Assembly (NCBI RefSeq): GCF_001936115.1
Contig: NZ_MPDM01000006.1
Span: forward strand, 1 to 64,000
Length of the DNA stretch: 64,000 bases
Direction: 5' to 3'
DNA from: Boudabousia marimammalium
GTDB lineage: Bacteria > Actinomycetota > Actinomycetes > Actinomycetales > Actinomycetaceae
Numbering within the stretch: the first letter of the stretch is position 1; every line of letters starts with the position of its first letter. The notes beneath the pieces were generated by a model. That model made no database searches, was not told where the DNA came from, and saw nothing but the letters and a program-made list of their open reading frames with translations. Shown here one piece after another: positions 11,810 through 20,094 of the stretch. The position numbers and the translations under genes are program-made.

Positions 11810-13329
11810 TTCTCACCCTGCTGGACTTGGACATGCAAAAGCACCTCAGTACCACCCTCAGCGCGCTTTCGCCAAGTAATCGAACCATGCAGCTCAGCTT
11901 CCACAAGGGAAGCCACAATCTGGGTACCCAGCCCCGTGCCGGTCCGGCCCTCAGCGATGCCTACGCCGTGATCAACCAGTCGGATGTGAGCATACTGTCC
12001 TTCACGTTCCACATAGACTTCGATGGTGCCGTCGTTATCCTGATACCCGTGCTCAACCGAGTTTGCGACCAATTCCGCCAAAACAGTTGACAGAGTGGAT
12101 GCACGATCTGCGTCGATCAGGCCGAAATCTCCCTCAACCTTGGTGACCACCTGGTTTGCTGAAGAAGCTAAAAGAGCAGCATTAGCAATTACTGTTCTAG
12201 CCAAAGGCGTGTAAGCAATCGTCCCCTCTAAGGAGTGAGATAGTGCCTCATGTACAGTTGCGATAGTAGCGACACGCCGGTCAGCTTCACCCAAAGCCAC
12301 CTTAACCTCCGGATTGTTGGAGCGGCGAAGCTGCATGCGAATCAACGCAGAAACGGTGGCGAGATTATTCTTCACGCGGTGATGAATTTCGCGTATCGTG
12401 GCTTCTTTCGACATGATTTCGCGTTCAATCTGACGCATTTCAGAAACGTCACGCACCAGCACTATCGCGCCTTGCCGCCCACCACGACGGGTTAAAGGCA
12501 ATGCTCGTATGGATAGGGTCGTTCCGCCAGCTTCCACTTCGGTACGCCAAGCAGCCCGCCCCATCAGCACCAAGGGCAAACTTTCATCAACCACGGAAAG
12601 CCCCTGCACTGTGCAGTCGGCTACAAGTTTTACTAGGTTCTCATGAACGATCTGAGATTTTACGCCTAAACGACGGAAACACGACCGCGCGTTGGGGGAA
12701 ATTCCTAGCACGATTCCATCCTCATCTAAGCGCACCACACCATCGACCACACGCGGCGCACCGTTAAAAGCAGAGGTAGGTGTGGCCCGGTAAGGGTATT
12801 CTCCGTTGGCAATCATTTTCATGAAAATCTGCGCAGAGTTGGAAAGCCAAGCATCCATGTTGGAGGTCGATGTGGAAGCACCCAGATTGGTTTCAGCGCT
12901 CATCACGGCAATGCAAACTCCGTTGCGCACCACGGGCACAGCGGTTTCCTGCACCGAATATGAGCCAGCCCAACGGGGGGCTTGCGGACTGATTACCTTC
13001 ATGGAGCGGCGGGCCTCGTTCAGGAAGCTGGCTTTCGAGGAGGAAGTGTAGAGGCCCACAATGTCATCGAGGTGGACGGTCACGGCAGTAGCTGGACGGC
13101 AATGTGCGACCGCAATGAACCGATTATCAGAGGTGGGAATCCACAGCACCAGATCCGCTGGGGACAGGTCAGCCAGAATCTGCCAGTCAGAAACCAAGAC
13201 TTGCAACCAGTCGATCTGCTGATTGCTTAGTTCCGGACTGGCATTTTTTGTGATGATTTCTCTAAACTTCTGCACCTCACTATCGTACCCATTGTGGAGC
13301 GTCAAGCGAAACGGGGCAGAACTGCACAT
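11806..13329 (-). CDS. PdtaS-like cytosolic sensor histidine kinase
   Basis: Two-component kinase without membrane segments. A GAF-like sensor (about 40-180) is followed by a PAS domain (about 195-300), a HisKA_2 dimerisation box EIHHRVKNNL with phospho-acceptor His316, and an HATPase domain (N-box Asn423, DHGVGIAEG at 453, GTGLGTQIV at 464). This architecture is that of mycobacterial PdtaS, which phosphorylates the ANTAR antiterminator PdtaR. No response regulator is adjacent, so the kinase is an orphan here. It is 507 residues from the first ATG; a later GTG could also be used because no clear ribosome site exists. Convergent with the FtsK-like gene, sharing the palindrome CTAG as both stops. 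Confidence 0.88.
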   Translation of the reverse strand: MCSSAPFRLTLHNGYDSEVQKFREIITKNASPELSNQQIDWLQVLVSDWQILADLSPADLVLWIPTSDNRFIAVAHCRPATAVTVHLDDIVGLYTSSSKASFLNEARRSMKVISPQAPRWAGSYSVQETAVPVVRNGVCIAVMSAETNLGASTSTSNMDAWLSNSAQIFMKMIANGEYPYRATPTSAFNGAPRVVDGVVRLDEDGIVLGISPNARSCFRRLGVKSQIVHENLVKLVADCTVQGLSVVDESLPLVLMGRAAWRTEVEAGGTTLSIRALPLTRRGGRQGAIVLVRDVSEMRQIEREIMSKEATIREIHHRVKNNLATVSALIRMQLRRSNNPEVKVALGEADRRVATIATVHEALSHSLEGTIAYTPLARTVIANAALLASSANQVVTKVEGDFGLIDADRASTLSTVLAELVANSVEHGYQDNDGTIEVYVEREGQYAHIRLVDHGVGIAEGRTGTGLGTQIVASLVEAELHGSITWRKRAEGGTEVLLHVQVQQGEN

Positions 13330-13397
13330 GGTAGGATTCCTACACTGAATTACTGAGCAGGGTACGACACCCCATCCCCCTCGTTGAAGGAGCCTCC

Positions 13398-13883
13398 ATG
13401 GACTTATCTGCCGCGTTCACCTATCCCGCTTCCTTAAGCCAGGTGCATGAGATGCTGCTAGATCCTCATTATCGGACGGTTCGGGCAGAGGGAAGGGCGG
13501 TTGATTCACAGGTTGAATCTGAATCAGCTTCCGGGGATGTCACTTTGCTTTCAACCTTGCCTTTGCCCCCTGAAATGCAGACTGGTCCAGCCGCGAAGGT
13601 CTTAGGTGGGGCGGAGAGCATCTCAGTGAGAGAAACTGTTGGACCTATCGAAGATGACGCTTTCAGCTATGAAGTCGCGAGTTCTTCCCGTGGGATTCCG
13701 GTTTCTGGTGGGCTCCAGTGTGAGTTGCGGGCCGAGGGCGAGGGGGTCGCGGTGACCGTATCCGGCAGTGTCAAGGTGGACGTCTTCCTGATTGGCCCGA
13801 TGATAGAAAGCGCAATCGCGGGGAAGACTAATCAGGCTGTGGAGCGAGAGCTTGAGGCTGCGAAGCGTTACCTAGCTGGGTGA
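13398..13883 (+). CDS. DUF2505 (SRPBCC-like) protein
   Basis: 161-residue cytosolic protein of the actinobacterial DUF2505 family, related to the START/SRPBCC ligand-binding fold; function unknown. The pattern FTYPASLSQVHEMLLDPHYR at the N terminus and a C-terminal helix ending in VERELEAAKRYLAG fit the family. Strong ribosome site GAAGGAG seven bases before the ATG. Divergent from the sensor kinase and possibly cotranscribed with the OsmC gene downstream. Confidence 0.8.
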   Translation: MDLSAAFTYPASLSQVHEMLLDPHYRTVRAEGRAVDSQVESESASGDVTLLSTLPLPPEMQTGPAAKVLGGAESISVRETVGPIEDDAFSYEVASSSRGIPVSGGLQCELRAEGEGVAVTVSGSVKVDVFLIGPMIESAIAGKTNQAVERELEAAKRYLAG

Positions 13884-13954
13884 ATTTATTCCCAGTTCGC
13901 TGAAAGGCCAAAGCGGCCCGTTTCTGGTCTTTTTCGGGTAATCCATGAAAAAAT

Positions 13955-14446
13955 ATGGCCATGAGTGAAAAGAATTCTGTAACAGTACAAGTGACCGACG
14001 ATCCCGCAGCTGATTCGGGAGCGACGAAGGAGCTGTGGGCGGAACGCACCGGCGTCCGCACCTTTGTGGGGCGCAGCGCCAGTGGCGCTGAAGTGAAGAT
14101 CGGCAAGGGGCCGGGAGAGTTCAGCCCGGGTGATTTGATTAAGCTTGCCATTGCAACCTGTAATGCGATGTCTGCTGACCACACGATTTCCCGCGCCTTG
14201 GGGACTCGTGATTTTGTGGAGACCGTGGGGGTTTCTGGTACGGTCCATGAGACTGAGGAGCGTTTCGATAATTTCCAGATTGAAATGGTGCTCTCGGGAA
14301 CGGAACTGTCCGATGATGAGAAAGCCCAGCTGGCAGAGAAGGCGGGGGAAGCCATCGCTAAGTACTGCACGGTGGGTAACACCGTGCACACTGGCGCTTC
14401 CTATCAGCCTATGTTGACTTTTGAAGGCCGTTCCGACACTGAATAA
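13955..14446 (+). CDS. OsmC/Ohr family peroxiredoxin-like protein
   Basis: 163-residue OsmC-fold protein, expected to reduce organic hydroperoxides through two cysteines. Cys69 (ATCNAMSADH) and Cys138 (KYCTVGNTV) sit at the family's catalytic positions. The pattern PGEFSPGDLIKLAIATC is typical. A second ATG two codons later (MSEKN) could be the start; neither has a good ribosome site. The next gene follows after eight bases, suggesting an operon with the EcsC-like gene and folA. Confidence 0.85.
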   Translation: MAMSEKNSVTVQVTDDPAADSGATKELWAERTGVRTFVGRSASGAEVKIGKGPGEFSPGDLIKLAIATCNAMSADHTISRALGTRDFVETVGVSGTVHETEERFDNFQIEMVLSGTELSDDEKAQLAEKAGEAIAKYCTVGNTVHTGASYQPMLTFEGRSDTE

Positions 14447-14457
14447 AGGAGCCGGTG

Positions 14458-15228
14458 ATGAAGATCCCTTCAGCCCTACTTAAATCCATTGGGGTGACGC
14501 TAACTAATGCGCTTGCCTCTAACTCTGAAGAGGCGATGCTGGAAGCGATTGATGCTGCTTTGAAAGCGCCTGCCCCGCTGATTATTAAGCGGGTGCAGAA
14601 GCTGCGCCGTAAGTATCCGGATGCGTCTAGCGATGAGCTGGTTGAGATTGTTGCTGACTTGTTCATTTCGCGTGCATCTTGGACCGGTGGCGCTACCGGT
14701 GCGGCGGCCTTCATGCCGGGGGCTGGCACAGCGGTAGCCGTGGGTGTTTCCACGGCTCAGCTAGCCGCCTTCTTGGTTCACTCCGCGTACATGGTGTTGA
14801 CTGTGGCAGAGATTAAGGGAGTGGAAGTCAGTTCTCAGCAGCAGCGTCGTTTCATGTTGCTGGCCGCTCTCCTAGGTGAAGGCGGTGCGGAGATGGCGCG
14901 CGAGGAACTGGGGAAAGTTGGTTCCTTATGGGCGAAAGCTACTTTGGAGCGAATCACCGGCACTTCAGGGAGCACGATTAACCGGATGCTGGCGAAGTTC
15001 GCGACTAAGCAGATGACGAAGAACACGGGCAAGCAGCTGGTGGGACGCGCTTTGCCTTTCGGTGTGGGCGCGGCCGTCGGCTTCTTTGGGACTCGCTCTA
15101 TGGCCCGTGACGTGGTGGCTGGTACTTATGCCAGTTTAGATATGGTTCATTTGGAACCGCAGGCTTTTGTGATGGATCAGGTGCACGATGCCAGTTTTCA
15201 ACCAGAATCCCTCCCGCGCGGACGGTAG
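14458..15228 (+). CDS. EcsC-like hypothetical protein
   Basis: 256-residue protein with weak resemblance to the EcsC family: alternating small and hydrophobic helices, a Gly/Ala-rich segment (GGATGAAAFMPGAGTAVAVG) and a late GVGAAVGFFGTRSMARDV motif like the second conserved block of EcsC. Function unknown. I chose the ATG at 14458, seven bases after AAGGAG, rather than the GTG one codon earlier, which would be too close to it. The 3' end overlaps the folA reading frame by 41 bases. Confidence 0.5.
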   Translation: MKIPSALLKSIGVTLTNALASNSEEAMLEAIDAALKAPAPLIIKRVQKLRRKYPDASSDELVEIVADLFISRASWTGGATGAAAFMPGAGTAVAVGVSTAQLAAFLVHSAYMVLTVAEIKGVEVSSQQQRRFMLLAALLGEGGAEMAREELGKVGSLWAKATLERITGTSGSTINRMLAKFATKQMTKNTGKQLVGRALPFGVGAAVGFFGTRSMARDVVAGTYASLDMVHLEPQAFVMDQVHDASFQPESLPRGR

Positions 15229-15754
15229 GGTTCCTTCCGTAGTTGGAGCCATCTGGGCGCAAAGCCCCGAGGGCGTGATTGCACGTGAGGGGAAAACTCC
15301 TTGGCATGTGCCCGCGGATTTGCAGCTGTTTGTGCAGTTGACGCACGGATTTTCAGTAATCATGGGTCGCAAAACTTGGGAGTCCTTCCCTCAGCGGCCA
15401 CTTGAGGGCCGCACGAACATTGTTTTGACCAGTCAAACAGATTGGGAGGCCGAGGGCGCTTTGGTCGCCCACAGCCTGCCGGAGGCCCTCGATTTGGCCT
15501 CCAATTTTGGTGATGAAACCTGGATTATCGGCGGCGAATCAGTTTATCTGGAAGCCCTAGATATTTGCACAAAGCTTGTAATTTCAACGATTGACATGAG
15601 TTTTCCGGAAGTGTCTGAGACTCCTGAGCGGTTCACTTTCGCTCCGGACGTGGATTCACACACGTGGACTCGGGTCCCTCAGCTGAGTGATGAGTCTTGG
15701 CGTCCACGCAGTGGTGAAGCGCGCTGGCGCGTTGATGTATATGTACGATCTTGA
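15188..15754 (+). CDS. folA: Dihydrofolate reductase
   Basis: NADPH-dependent reduction of dihydrofolate to tetrahydrofolate. The 188-residue protein shows VGAIWAQSPEGVIA, TPWHVPADLQLF (acidic catalytic Asp), VIMGRKTWESFP and WIIGGESVY in the right order. About 18 residues precede the usual first strand; no other in-frame ATG, GTG or TTG exists before the conserved core, so the start at 15188 inside the previous gene seems real and implies translational coupling. thyA, the usual neighbour, is absent. Confidence 0.92.
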   Translation: MPVFNQNPSRADGRVPSVVGAIWAQSPEGVIAREGKTPWHVPADLQLFVQLTHGFSVIMGRKTWESFPQRPLEGRTNIVLTSQTDWEAEGALVAHSLPEALDLASNFGDETWIIGGESVYLEALDICTKLVISTIDMSFPEVSETPERFTFAPDVDSHTWTRVPQLSDESWRPRSGEARWRVDVYVRS

Positions 15755-15885
15755 AGCTGTTTAGACCTTTCTTTTCGGATTCAGCTGATGGCTTTGGGAA
15801 GTGCCTGTCCGTACTGTTTCAGTTTCATTCGGGCACGGAATAGGGCAGAATAGAAGTGTCTGATACAACAACGAAGGAGAACGTT

Positions 15886-15999
15886 ATGAAGTTCATCGGC
15901 AAACTGATCAAAGTTGGCGGCCTGCTGGCCATTGGTTTCTTCTTGGGCAGGGAAAAGCCTGACTTGATTGAGACCATCTTGAACAAGGTGATGGGCTGA
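15886..15999 (+). CDS. Small amphipathic 37-residue peptide
   Basis: A 37-codon frame too short for ordinary gene callers but with a strong ribosome site (GAAGGAGA, 5 bases before ATG) and a good terminator just after the stop. The peptide begins MKFIGKLIKVGGLLAIGFFLG, a hydrophobic helix with flanking lysines, and ends in a charged amphipathic tail (REKPDLIETILNKVMG). It could be a membrane-active peptide, a small membrane-protein regulator or a toxin. No homologue is recognised. It lies alone between folA and the DUF4143 ATPase. Confidence 0.6.
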   Translation: MKFIGKLIKVGGLLAIGFFLGREKPDLIETILNKVMG

Positions 16000-16016
16000 T
16001 TTACAGCTTAAGTTTT

Positions 16017-16050
16017 GGGGCGTCCACTTCGGTGGGCGCCCCATTATTTT
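16017..16050 (+). terminator. Terminator after the small peptide gene
   Basis: An 11-bp GC-rich stem (ggggcgtccac / gtgggcgcccc, one G-T pair) with a TTCG tetraloop, followed by ATTATTTT, 17 bases after the peptide stop codon. Confidence 0.8.
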
Positions 16051-16084
16051 GCGTGGTGCGGCACTTAATCTAGTCTCTCGTACG

Positions 16085-17359
16085 TTATGCTTTCAGGCTG
16101 GCAACTGGGACGACGCACACTCCGTCTTCGCGCGTATAGGCGTAGTCCCCAACCGCGATGAGAACCATCTTGAAGCTTGGGGCTGGCATTTTGGTTGTAT
16201 CAATCTTACTGGCTAGCTTGTTTAAGGTTTTGGCTCCAGCCTCAATGGATTGCTCGCCACCAAGTTTGATTTCTATGAGACCGTATTGGCCGTTACGCAG
16301 GTGAATAACCGCATCACATTCTAGCCCATATTTGTCACGATAATGGAACACCTGACCATCAAGATGTTCAGCGTATACTCGCAAGTCTCTGATGCATAGA
16401 TTTTCAAAGAGAAAGCCCATTGTTTCAAGATCTTGGATGAGATCTTTTGGTCCAGCACCCAGCGCTGCAGCAGCAATCGATGGGTCCACGAAATAGCGTG
16501 TATCGACGGTGCGGATAGCAGCTTTGGAGCGCAAATTAGGATTCCATGCCGGTACGTCCTCGAGCACAAATATCTGTTTGAGAGCCCCCACATAAGAATT
16601 TACAGTTGGAGCTGACATCTGCTGTGACTCGTTTGGCGACGTGTCATCAATAATGCGTTGCAGAGACGCGGAGGTTCCGATATGCCGCGCATACGATCGC
16701 ATTATTCTGGTAGCACGCCGAGGGTCTCTTTGCACGCCATCGACTCGATTGACATCTGCATTTACCACTGAGTCAAAATAATCAATTGCCTGTTGTAGAG
16801 CCACGTCCTCGTCCTGCCCGAGGGAGAGGGGCCAGCCACCCCGACAAATCAAATGAGCCATGTCATCTAGTCTCAATCCGTTTCGCCCACTGACAGAGCT
16901 GGGGTCAGAGAACATGCCCTGTAAAGACACTTCACCACTGGATTCCTCACTCTCGTAAAGAGACATGGGCCGCATCGTCATTCGGGCAATTCTTCCGGTG
17001 CCAGTATGTGCTCCTTCATCTAGTGTTGTTGGAACAGCGGAGCCCGTGAGGATGAACTGGCCAAAGTCACCCCGACGATCCACTTCGAATCGGACGGCAT
17101 CCCACAGCATCGGGGTGTTCTGCCATTCATCGATCAGTCTAGGGGTGTCTCCCTGTAGTAACCGAGCAGGATCTAGGGCAGCTAGCGCTCGGTTTTGCCG
17201 CCTGCTTGCAGGGTCCTGCATGTACTGCACCGAGCGTGCTTGTTGCAGGGCAGTGGTTGTCTTACCACACCATTTCGCCCCTTCTATTAGTACCGCACCT
17301 TTGCTCTTGAGCCGCTTCTGTAAAAGGTGGTCTGCGATCCGCTTCTGGTATTTTTTCAT
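16085..17359 (-). CDS. AAA ATPase of the AAA_14/DUF4143 family
   Basis: 424-residue ATPase with an N-terminal AAA_14 domain (Walker A GAKWCGKTT, residues 27-35; Walker B LIDEWQ with D77-E78; sensor-like LTGSA near 114) and a C-terminal DUF4143 nuclease-like domain (YRDKYGLECDAVIHL, GLIEIKLGG; the D...E-x-K arrangement resembles PD-(D/E)xK). These proteins are widespread, patchily distributed and of unknown role. The start ATG follows AGGAGGAC. The upstream region holds three 23-bp direct repeats, which may be operators. Confidence 0.85.
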   Translation of the reverse strand: MKKYQKRIADHLLQKRLKSKGAVLIEGAKWCGKTTTALQQARSVQYMQDPASRRQNRALAALDPARLLQGDTPRLIDEWQNTPMLWDAVRFEVDRRGDFGQFILTGSAVPTTLDEGAHTGTGRIARMTMRPMSLYESEESSGEVSLQGMFSDPSSVSGRNGLRLDDMAHLICRGGWPLSLGQDEDVALQQAIDYFDSVVNADVNRVDGVQRDPRRATRIMRSYARHIGTSASLQRIIDDTSPNESQQMSAPTVNSYVGALKQIFVLEDVPAWNPNLRSKAAIRTVDTRYFVDPSIAAAALGAGPKDLIQDLETMGFLFENLCIRDLRVYAEHLDGQVFHYRDKYGLECDAVIHLRNGQYGLIEIKLGGEQSIEAGAKTLNKLASKIDTTKMPAPSFKMVLIAVGDYAYTREDGVCVVPVASLKA

Positions 17360-17411
17360 CTGTCCTCCTAGCCTCGACTTTACACTAGTTTCTGGACTGA
17401 TGAGACCACTA

Positions 17412-17477
17412 TTTTATGATTTGGCTATTTTTCGTTTTATGATCTGGCTATTTTTCGTTTTATGATCTGGCTATTTT
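17412..17477. repeat. Tandem 23-bp direct repeats, nearly three copies
   Basis: The unit ttttatgatctggctatttt plus three further bases occurs at 17412-17434 (one mismatch), 17435-17457 and 17458-17477 (truncated). AT-rich, in the gap between the minus-strand DUF4143 gene and the plus-strand ogt gene. Period 23 bp is close to two helical turns, so identical faces of the DNA would be presented, as in operator arrays. Confidence 0.85.
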
Positions 17478-17513
17478 GATCACGCTAAATTCTGCCTGTC
17501 TTTTCGTCGTTGA

Positions 17514-17519
17514 TAGAAT
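17514..17519 (+). promoter_or_regulatory. Extended -10 of a leaderless ogt promoter
   Basis: TGATAGAAT (TGn plus TAGAAT) ends six bases before the ogt ATG at 17526, with no ribosome-binding site between, which points to a leaderless mRNA. Confidence 0.55.
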
Positions 17520-17525
17520 GCACAA

Positions 17526-18086
17526 ATGACCAAGACCATAAAAGTCACCTATCTCCAGACCGTGATTGGGGAGCTAGTGCTAGGCGCTTTAGGTGATGAC
17601 CTGTGCCTGCTGGATTACCGGTACCGGAAGACACGCGAATCGGTGGATCTTCGTCTGCAGCTACGCCTCAAAGCAGAGTTTGCGGAACGCCCCAGTGACG
17701 TCACTGCCGCGGCCCAGCGCCAGGTGGAAGAATATCTAGCGGGACAGCGCAGAGAGTTCACTATCCCCTATCTGACTGCCGGGACGGCATTCCAGCAGGA
17801 CGTTTGGGAACAGATTGCCCTGGTCCCCTATGGCCAGACCATTTCCTATCTGGAATTGGCAACTCGGGTGGGGAATCCGAAGGCTGTGCGGGCGGCAGCG
17901 TCAGCTACTGGCGCGAATGCGTTGGCGCTGTTGCTTCCCTGTCACCGCATCATTGGGAGCGGAGGCTCCCTCGGCGGGTATGCGGGCGGGCTGGAAACGA
18001 AACGTCATTTGCTTAGGTTAGAGGGACGAGGGGGAGCCGCGGAGGAATCGCCAGCGTGCACTCAGTCAGCCCAGCCACTGTTTTGA
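17526..18086 (+). CDS. ogt: Methylated-DNA-[protein]-cysteine S-methyltransferase
   Basis: Suicide repair protein that transfers methyl groups from O6-methylguanine to its own cysteine. The 186-residue protein has the active site LLPCHRIIGS with Cys139, the DNA-binding arginine-finger region (NPKAVRAAA) and the C-terminal GGYAGGLETKRHLL. Length is normal for Ogt. Ends before a bidirectional terminator. A second alkylation-repair gene, tag, lies 2 kb away. Confidence 0.95.
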   Translation: MTKTIKVTYLQTVIGELVLGALGDDLCLLDYRYRKTRESVDLRLQLRLKAEFAERPSDVTAAAQRQVEEYLAGQRREFTIPYLTAGTAFQQDVWEQIALVPYGQTISYLELATRVGNPKAVRAAASATGANALALLLPCHRIIGSGGSLGGYAGGLETKRHLLRLEGRGGAAEESPACTQSAQPLF

Positions 18087-18157
18087 GCGGAATTTTTAGA
18101 GTTTCAGACTTAATGCTTGTAGCGGTGTATTGATAAGAAAATCAGATAGAAAAAGAA

Positions 18158-18198
18158 AATCGTGGTGGTGAGACCTGATTGCTCTCACCACCACGATT
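18158..18198. terminator. Bidirectional terminator between ogt and the SLH gene
   Basis: A perfect 16-bp inverted repeat (aatcgtggtggtgaga / tctcaccaccacgatt) with a 9-nt loop between two convergent genes. A-rich on the left and CTCTGTTTT on the right, so it can act in both directions. Confidence 0.85.
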
Positions 18199-18206
18199 CC
18201 TCTGTT

Positions 18207-18986
18207 TTAGTTACCGGCATTTGGTATTTCTAGGTACTTGACGTTGGGGTCGTAATCGCCATTGGGGTCCGGGAAAGGAAGGTCTAGCAGTTCCCGGGAA
18301 CGATGCGCGTAGCGGTAGAAAAATGCCGCAGTAGCATCCCGACTCGCGTAGGCATTCGGACGGAAGGAGCCATCATCCCAGCCGCGGCCAATACCGTGAA
18401 TATGGAACCAGAAGATCTCCTTGTAGAAAGGAGAGCCTACGGCATCGGGAAGATGCCCCTGCTGTGCGTACGCCTTGTAGTACTCTGGTAGCTTGGCTTT
18501 ATCTGCACGGGCAAAGAATGCGGCAATGGCACCTCTTTCAATGAATTCTTTGGGGCGATAGGTTCCATCCGGCCAGCCAGTTGAAATTCCTTCAGATTTC
18601 ATCCAGCAGATTTCTTTTTGGAACTGTGAGTTGGCGATATCTGTGAAACAGTTTTGGTCCGTGTTGGATTCAGCCTCCGGTTTGGCTTTCATGCGGTACA
18701 TGAATGCGGCGAAGGCTTCGCGGGTAACCAGCTGCTGGGGGCGGAAAGTACCATCCGGCCAGCCGCGTAGATAGCCATTCTCGGCACCCCAACGAATCTC
18801 TTCAGTAAACATGTTCCCCTCAATGTCTGAAAAAGTCGGGTAGAACTTGGGAACTTCTTCAATAGTGACCGGGATGTCATTGTCTTCTATAGTGGCTGGT
18901 AGTTCGGGAGTTGCAGCTAGCGCAGTCCCGGGAATAGACATCATCAAAACTAGCGGCAGTGCTAGTACCTTAACAGAAATCTTCAT
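18207..18986 (-). CDS. Secreted S-layer homology (SLH) repeat protein
   Basis: 259-residue exported protein with a signal peptide (MKISVKVLALPLVLMMSIPG, cleavage likely after ALAA) followed by three SLH-type repeats, each with an F-x-D or P-D-A start, an I-x-W-x6-G-I/Y-x-x-GW segment and D-G-T/S-F/Y-R-P. SLH repeats anchor proteins to secondary cell-wall polymers, so this may be a surface protein made almost only of anchor modules. I chose the ATG at 18986, behind AAGGAG, because it begins the signal peptide; the frame is open a further 55 codons upstream. Confidence 0.85.
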   Translation of the reverse strand: MKISVKVLALPLVLMMSIPGTALAATPELPATIEDNDIPVTIEEVPKFYPTFSDIEGNMFTEEIRWGAENGYLRGWPDGTFRPQQLVTREAFAAFMYRMKAKPEAESNTDQNCFTDIANSQFQKEICWMKSEGISTGWPDGTYRPKEFIERGAIAAFFARADKAKLPEYYKAYAQQGHLPDAVGSPFYKEIFWFHIHGIGRGWDDGSFRPNAYASRDATAAFFYRYAHRSRELLDLPFPDPNGDYDPNVKYLEIPNAGN

Positions 18987-19186
18987 GATTGTGCTCCTTG
19001 CTGCTTCATTCCAACAGGCAGATACTCTGACTTTGTGAATGAATCCATTATTAACTCCATGTGCAGTGATGCCAATGAACCTATAGCCGCCATTGGCACG
19101 CCACCTAGTGTGGAGTTTGTCTGCCATAACTACTTTAATGTATCTGGTCATAAAAAAAGCCGTTTAGGAGAGCAAATTAGAGACGT

Positions 19187-20065
19187 TTATTCGCTAGGTG
19201 CTAGCCTCGCTCTCCGGGGACGATACAGTTCCGCGAAGGCTGTTCCGCCGAGGATGAGCGCCACCCCGAGGTACTGGATGAGGCTCATCTGCTCACCCAG
19301 CAGCAAGGCGGAGAAAATGAGCGCCGACATGGGCTCCAGGTAGGCGTAGATGCCGACCGTTTGGAGCGGCAATTTTTGCAGTGATGAGAACATCAGGTTC
19401 ACGGCTAGACCAGTATTAACTACCCCCAGCAGCAAGACCGCGATTGCGGCTGAGAAGCTGAGGGAACTAGGCAAGCCGGTGCCGCGATAGAGTACGAATC
19501 CAAAAACCATCACGGAAGCAATCAGGAGCTGCCACATGACGCGCTCTGATCCTTGAATTGAGGGCGCGAAGCGGTTACAGACGATGAAACCCGCATAGGT
19601 GATGGTGGCTGCGAAACCGCAGGCTAAACCGAATAGTGAACCAGCGGAGAGGTCATTGCTGCTGATGAAGACCATGCCGACGAGCACCACGGCAAAACCG
19701 AAAAGTTTGTGTTTTCTTAGCTGTTCTTTGAAAATGAGCGGGGCTAAAACCATGGCGAGGGCGGGGCCACTACTGCTGAGGATTTGAGCTAGACCGACAC
19801 CAAGGTGACGGTAGGCTTCGTACAAAAACATCCAATTCAGGCCCATGAAAATACCCGAAAATACCAGCATTTTCATCTCTGACAGGTGCTGTTTGAATAC
19901 CAGACGCTGACGAGTCAGCAGAATAATCAACAGCATGGAGAGCGCACCAATGGTGGTGCGGGCCAACACAATCTCGTAGCTGTACCAAGGGACAAAACTG
20001 GCTAGGACGCCGTTGGAACCGAAGATAATCATGGCCGCAATAAATTCGAGATTGCTTTTATTCAT
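19187..20065 (-). CDS. EamA/DMT family transporter
   Basis: 292-residue membrane protein with about ten hydrophobic segments in two EamA repeats (LEFIAAMIIFGSNGV ... LGVGLAQILSSSGPALAMVLAPL and ... LGVVNTGLAVNLMFSSL ... LEPMSALIFSALLLGEQMS). Members export amino acids or metabolites; the substrate cannot be told. Start ATG behind GGGGAG. Placed 29 bp downstream of tag on the same strand, so the two may be cotranscribed. Confidence 0.88.
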   Translation of the reverse strand: MNKSNLEFIAAMIIFGSNGVLASFVPWYSYEIVLARTTIGALSMLLIILLTRQRLVFKQHLSEMKMLVFSGIFMGLNWMFLYEAYRHLGVGLAQILSSSGPALAMVLAPLIFKEQLRKHKLFGFAVVLVGMVFISSNDLSAGSLFGLACGFAATITYAGFIVCNRFAPSIQGSERVMWQLLIASVMVFGFVLYRGTGLPSSLSFSAAIAVLLLGVVNTGLAVNLMFSSLQKLPLQTVGIYAYLEPMSALIFSALLLGEQMSLIQYLGVALILGGTAFAELYRPRRARLAPSE

Positions 20066-20094
20066 TTTCTTCTACTCCCCCTAATCACTGCTAG

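Noticed and set aside
17412-17477. CRISPR array
   Set aside because: The repeats are directly tandem with no spacers and there are no cas genes.
18158-18198. Inverted repeat as a phage or IS attachment site
   Set aside because: A 16-bp perfect hairpin between convergent genes with T-rich flanks is a normal bidirectional terminator.
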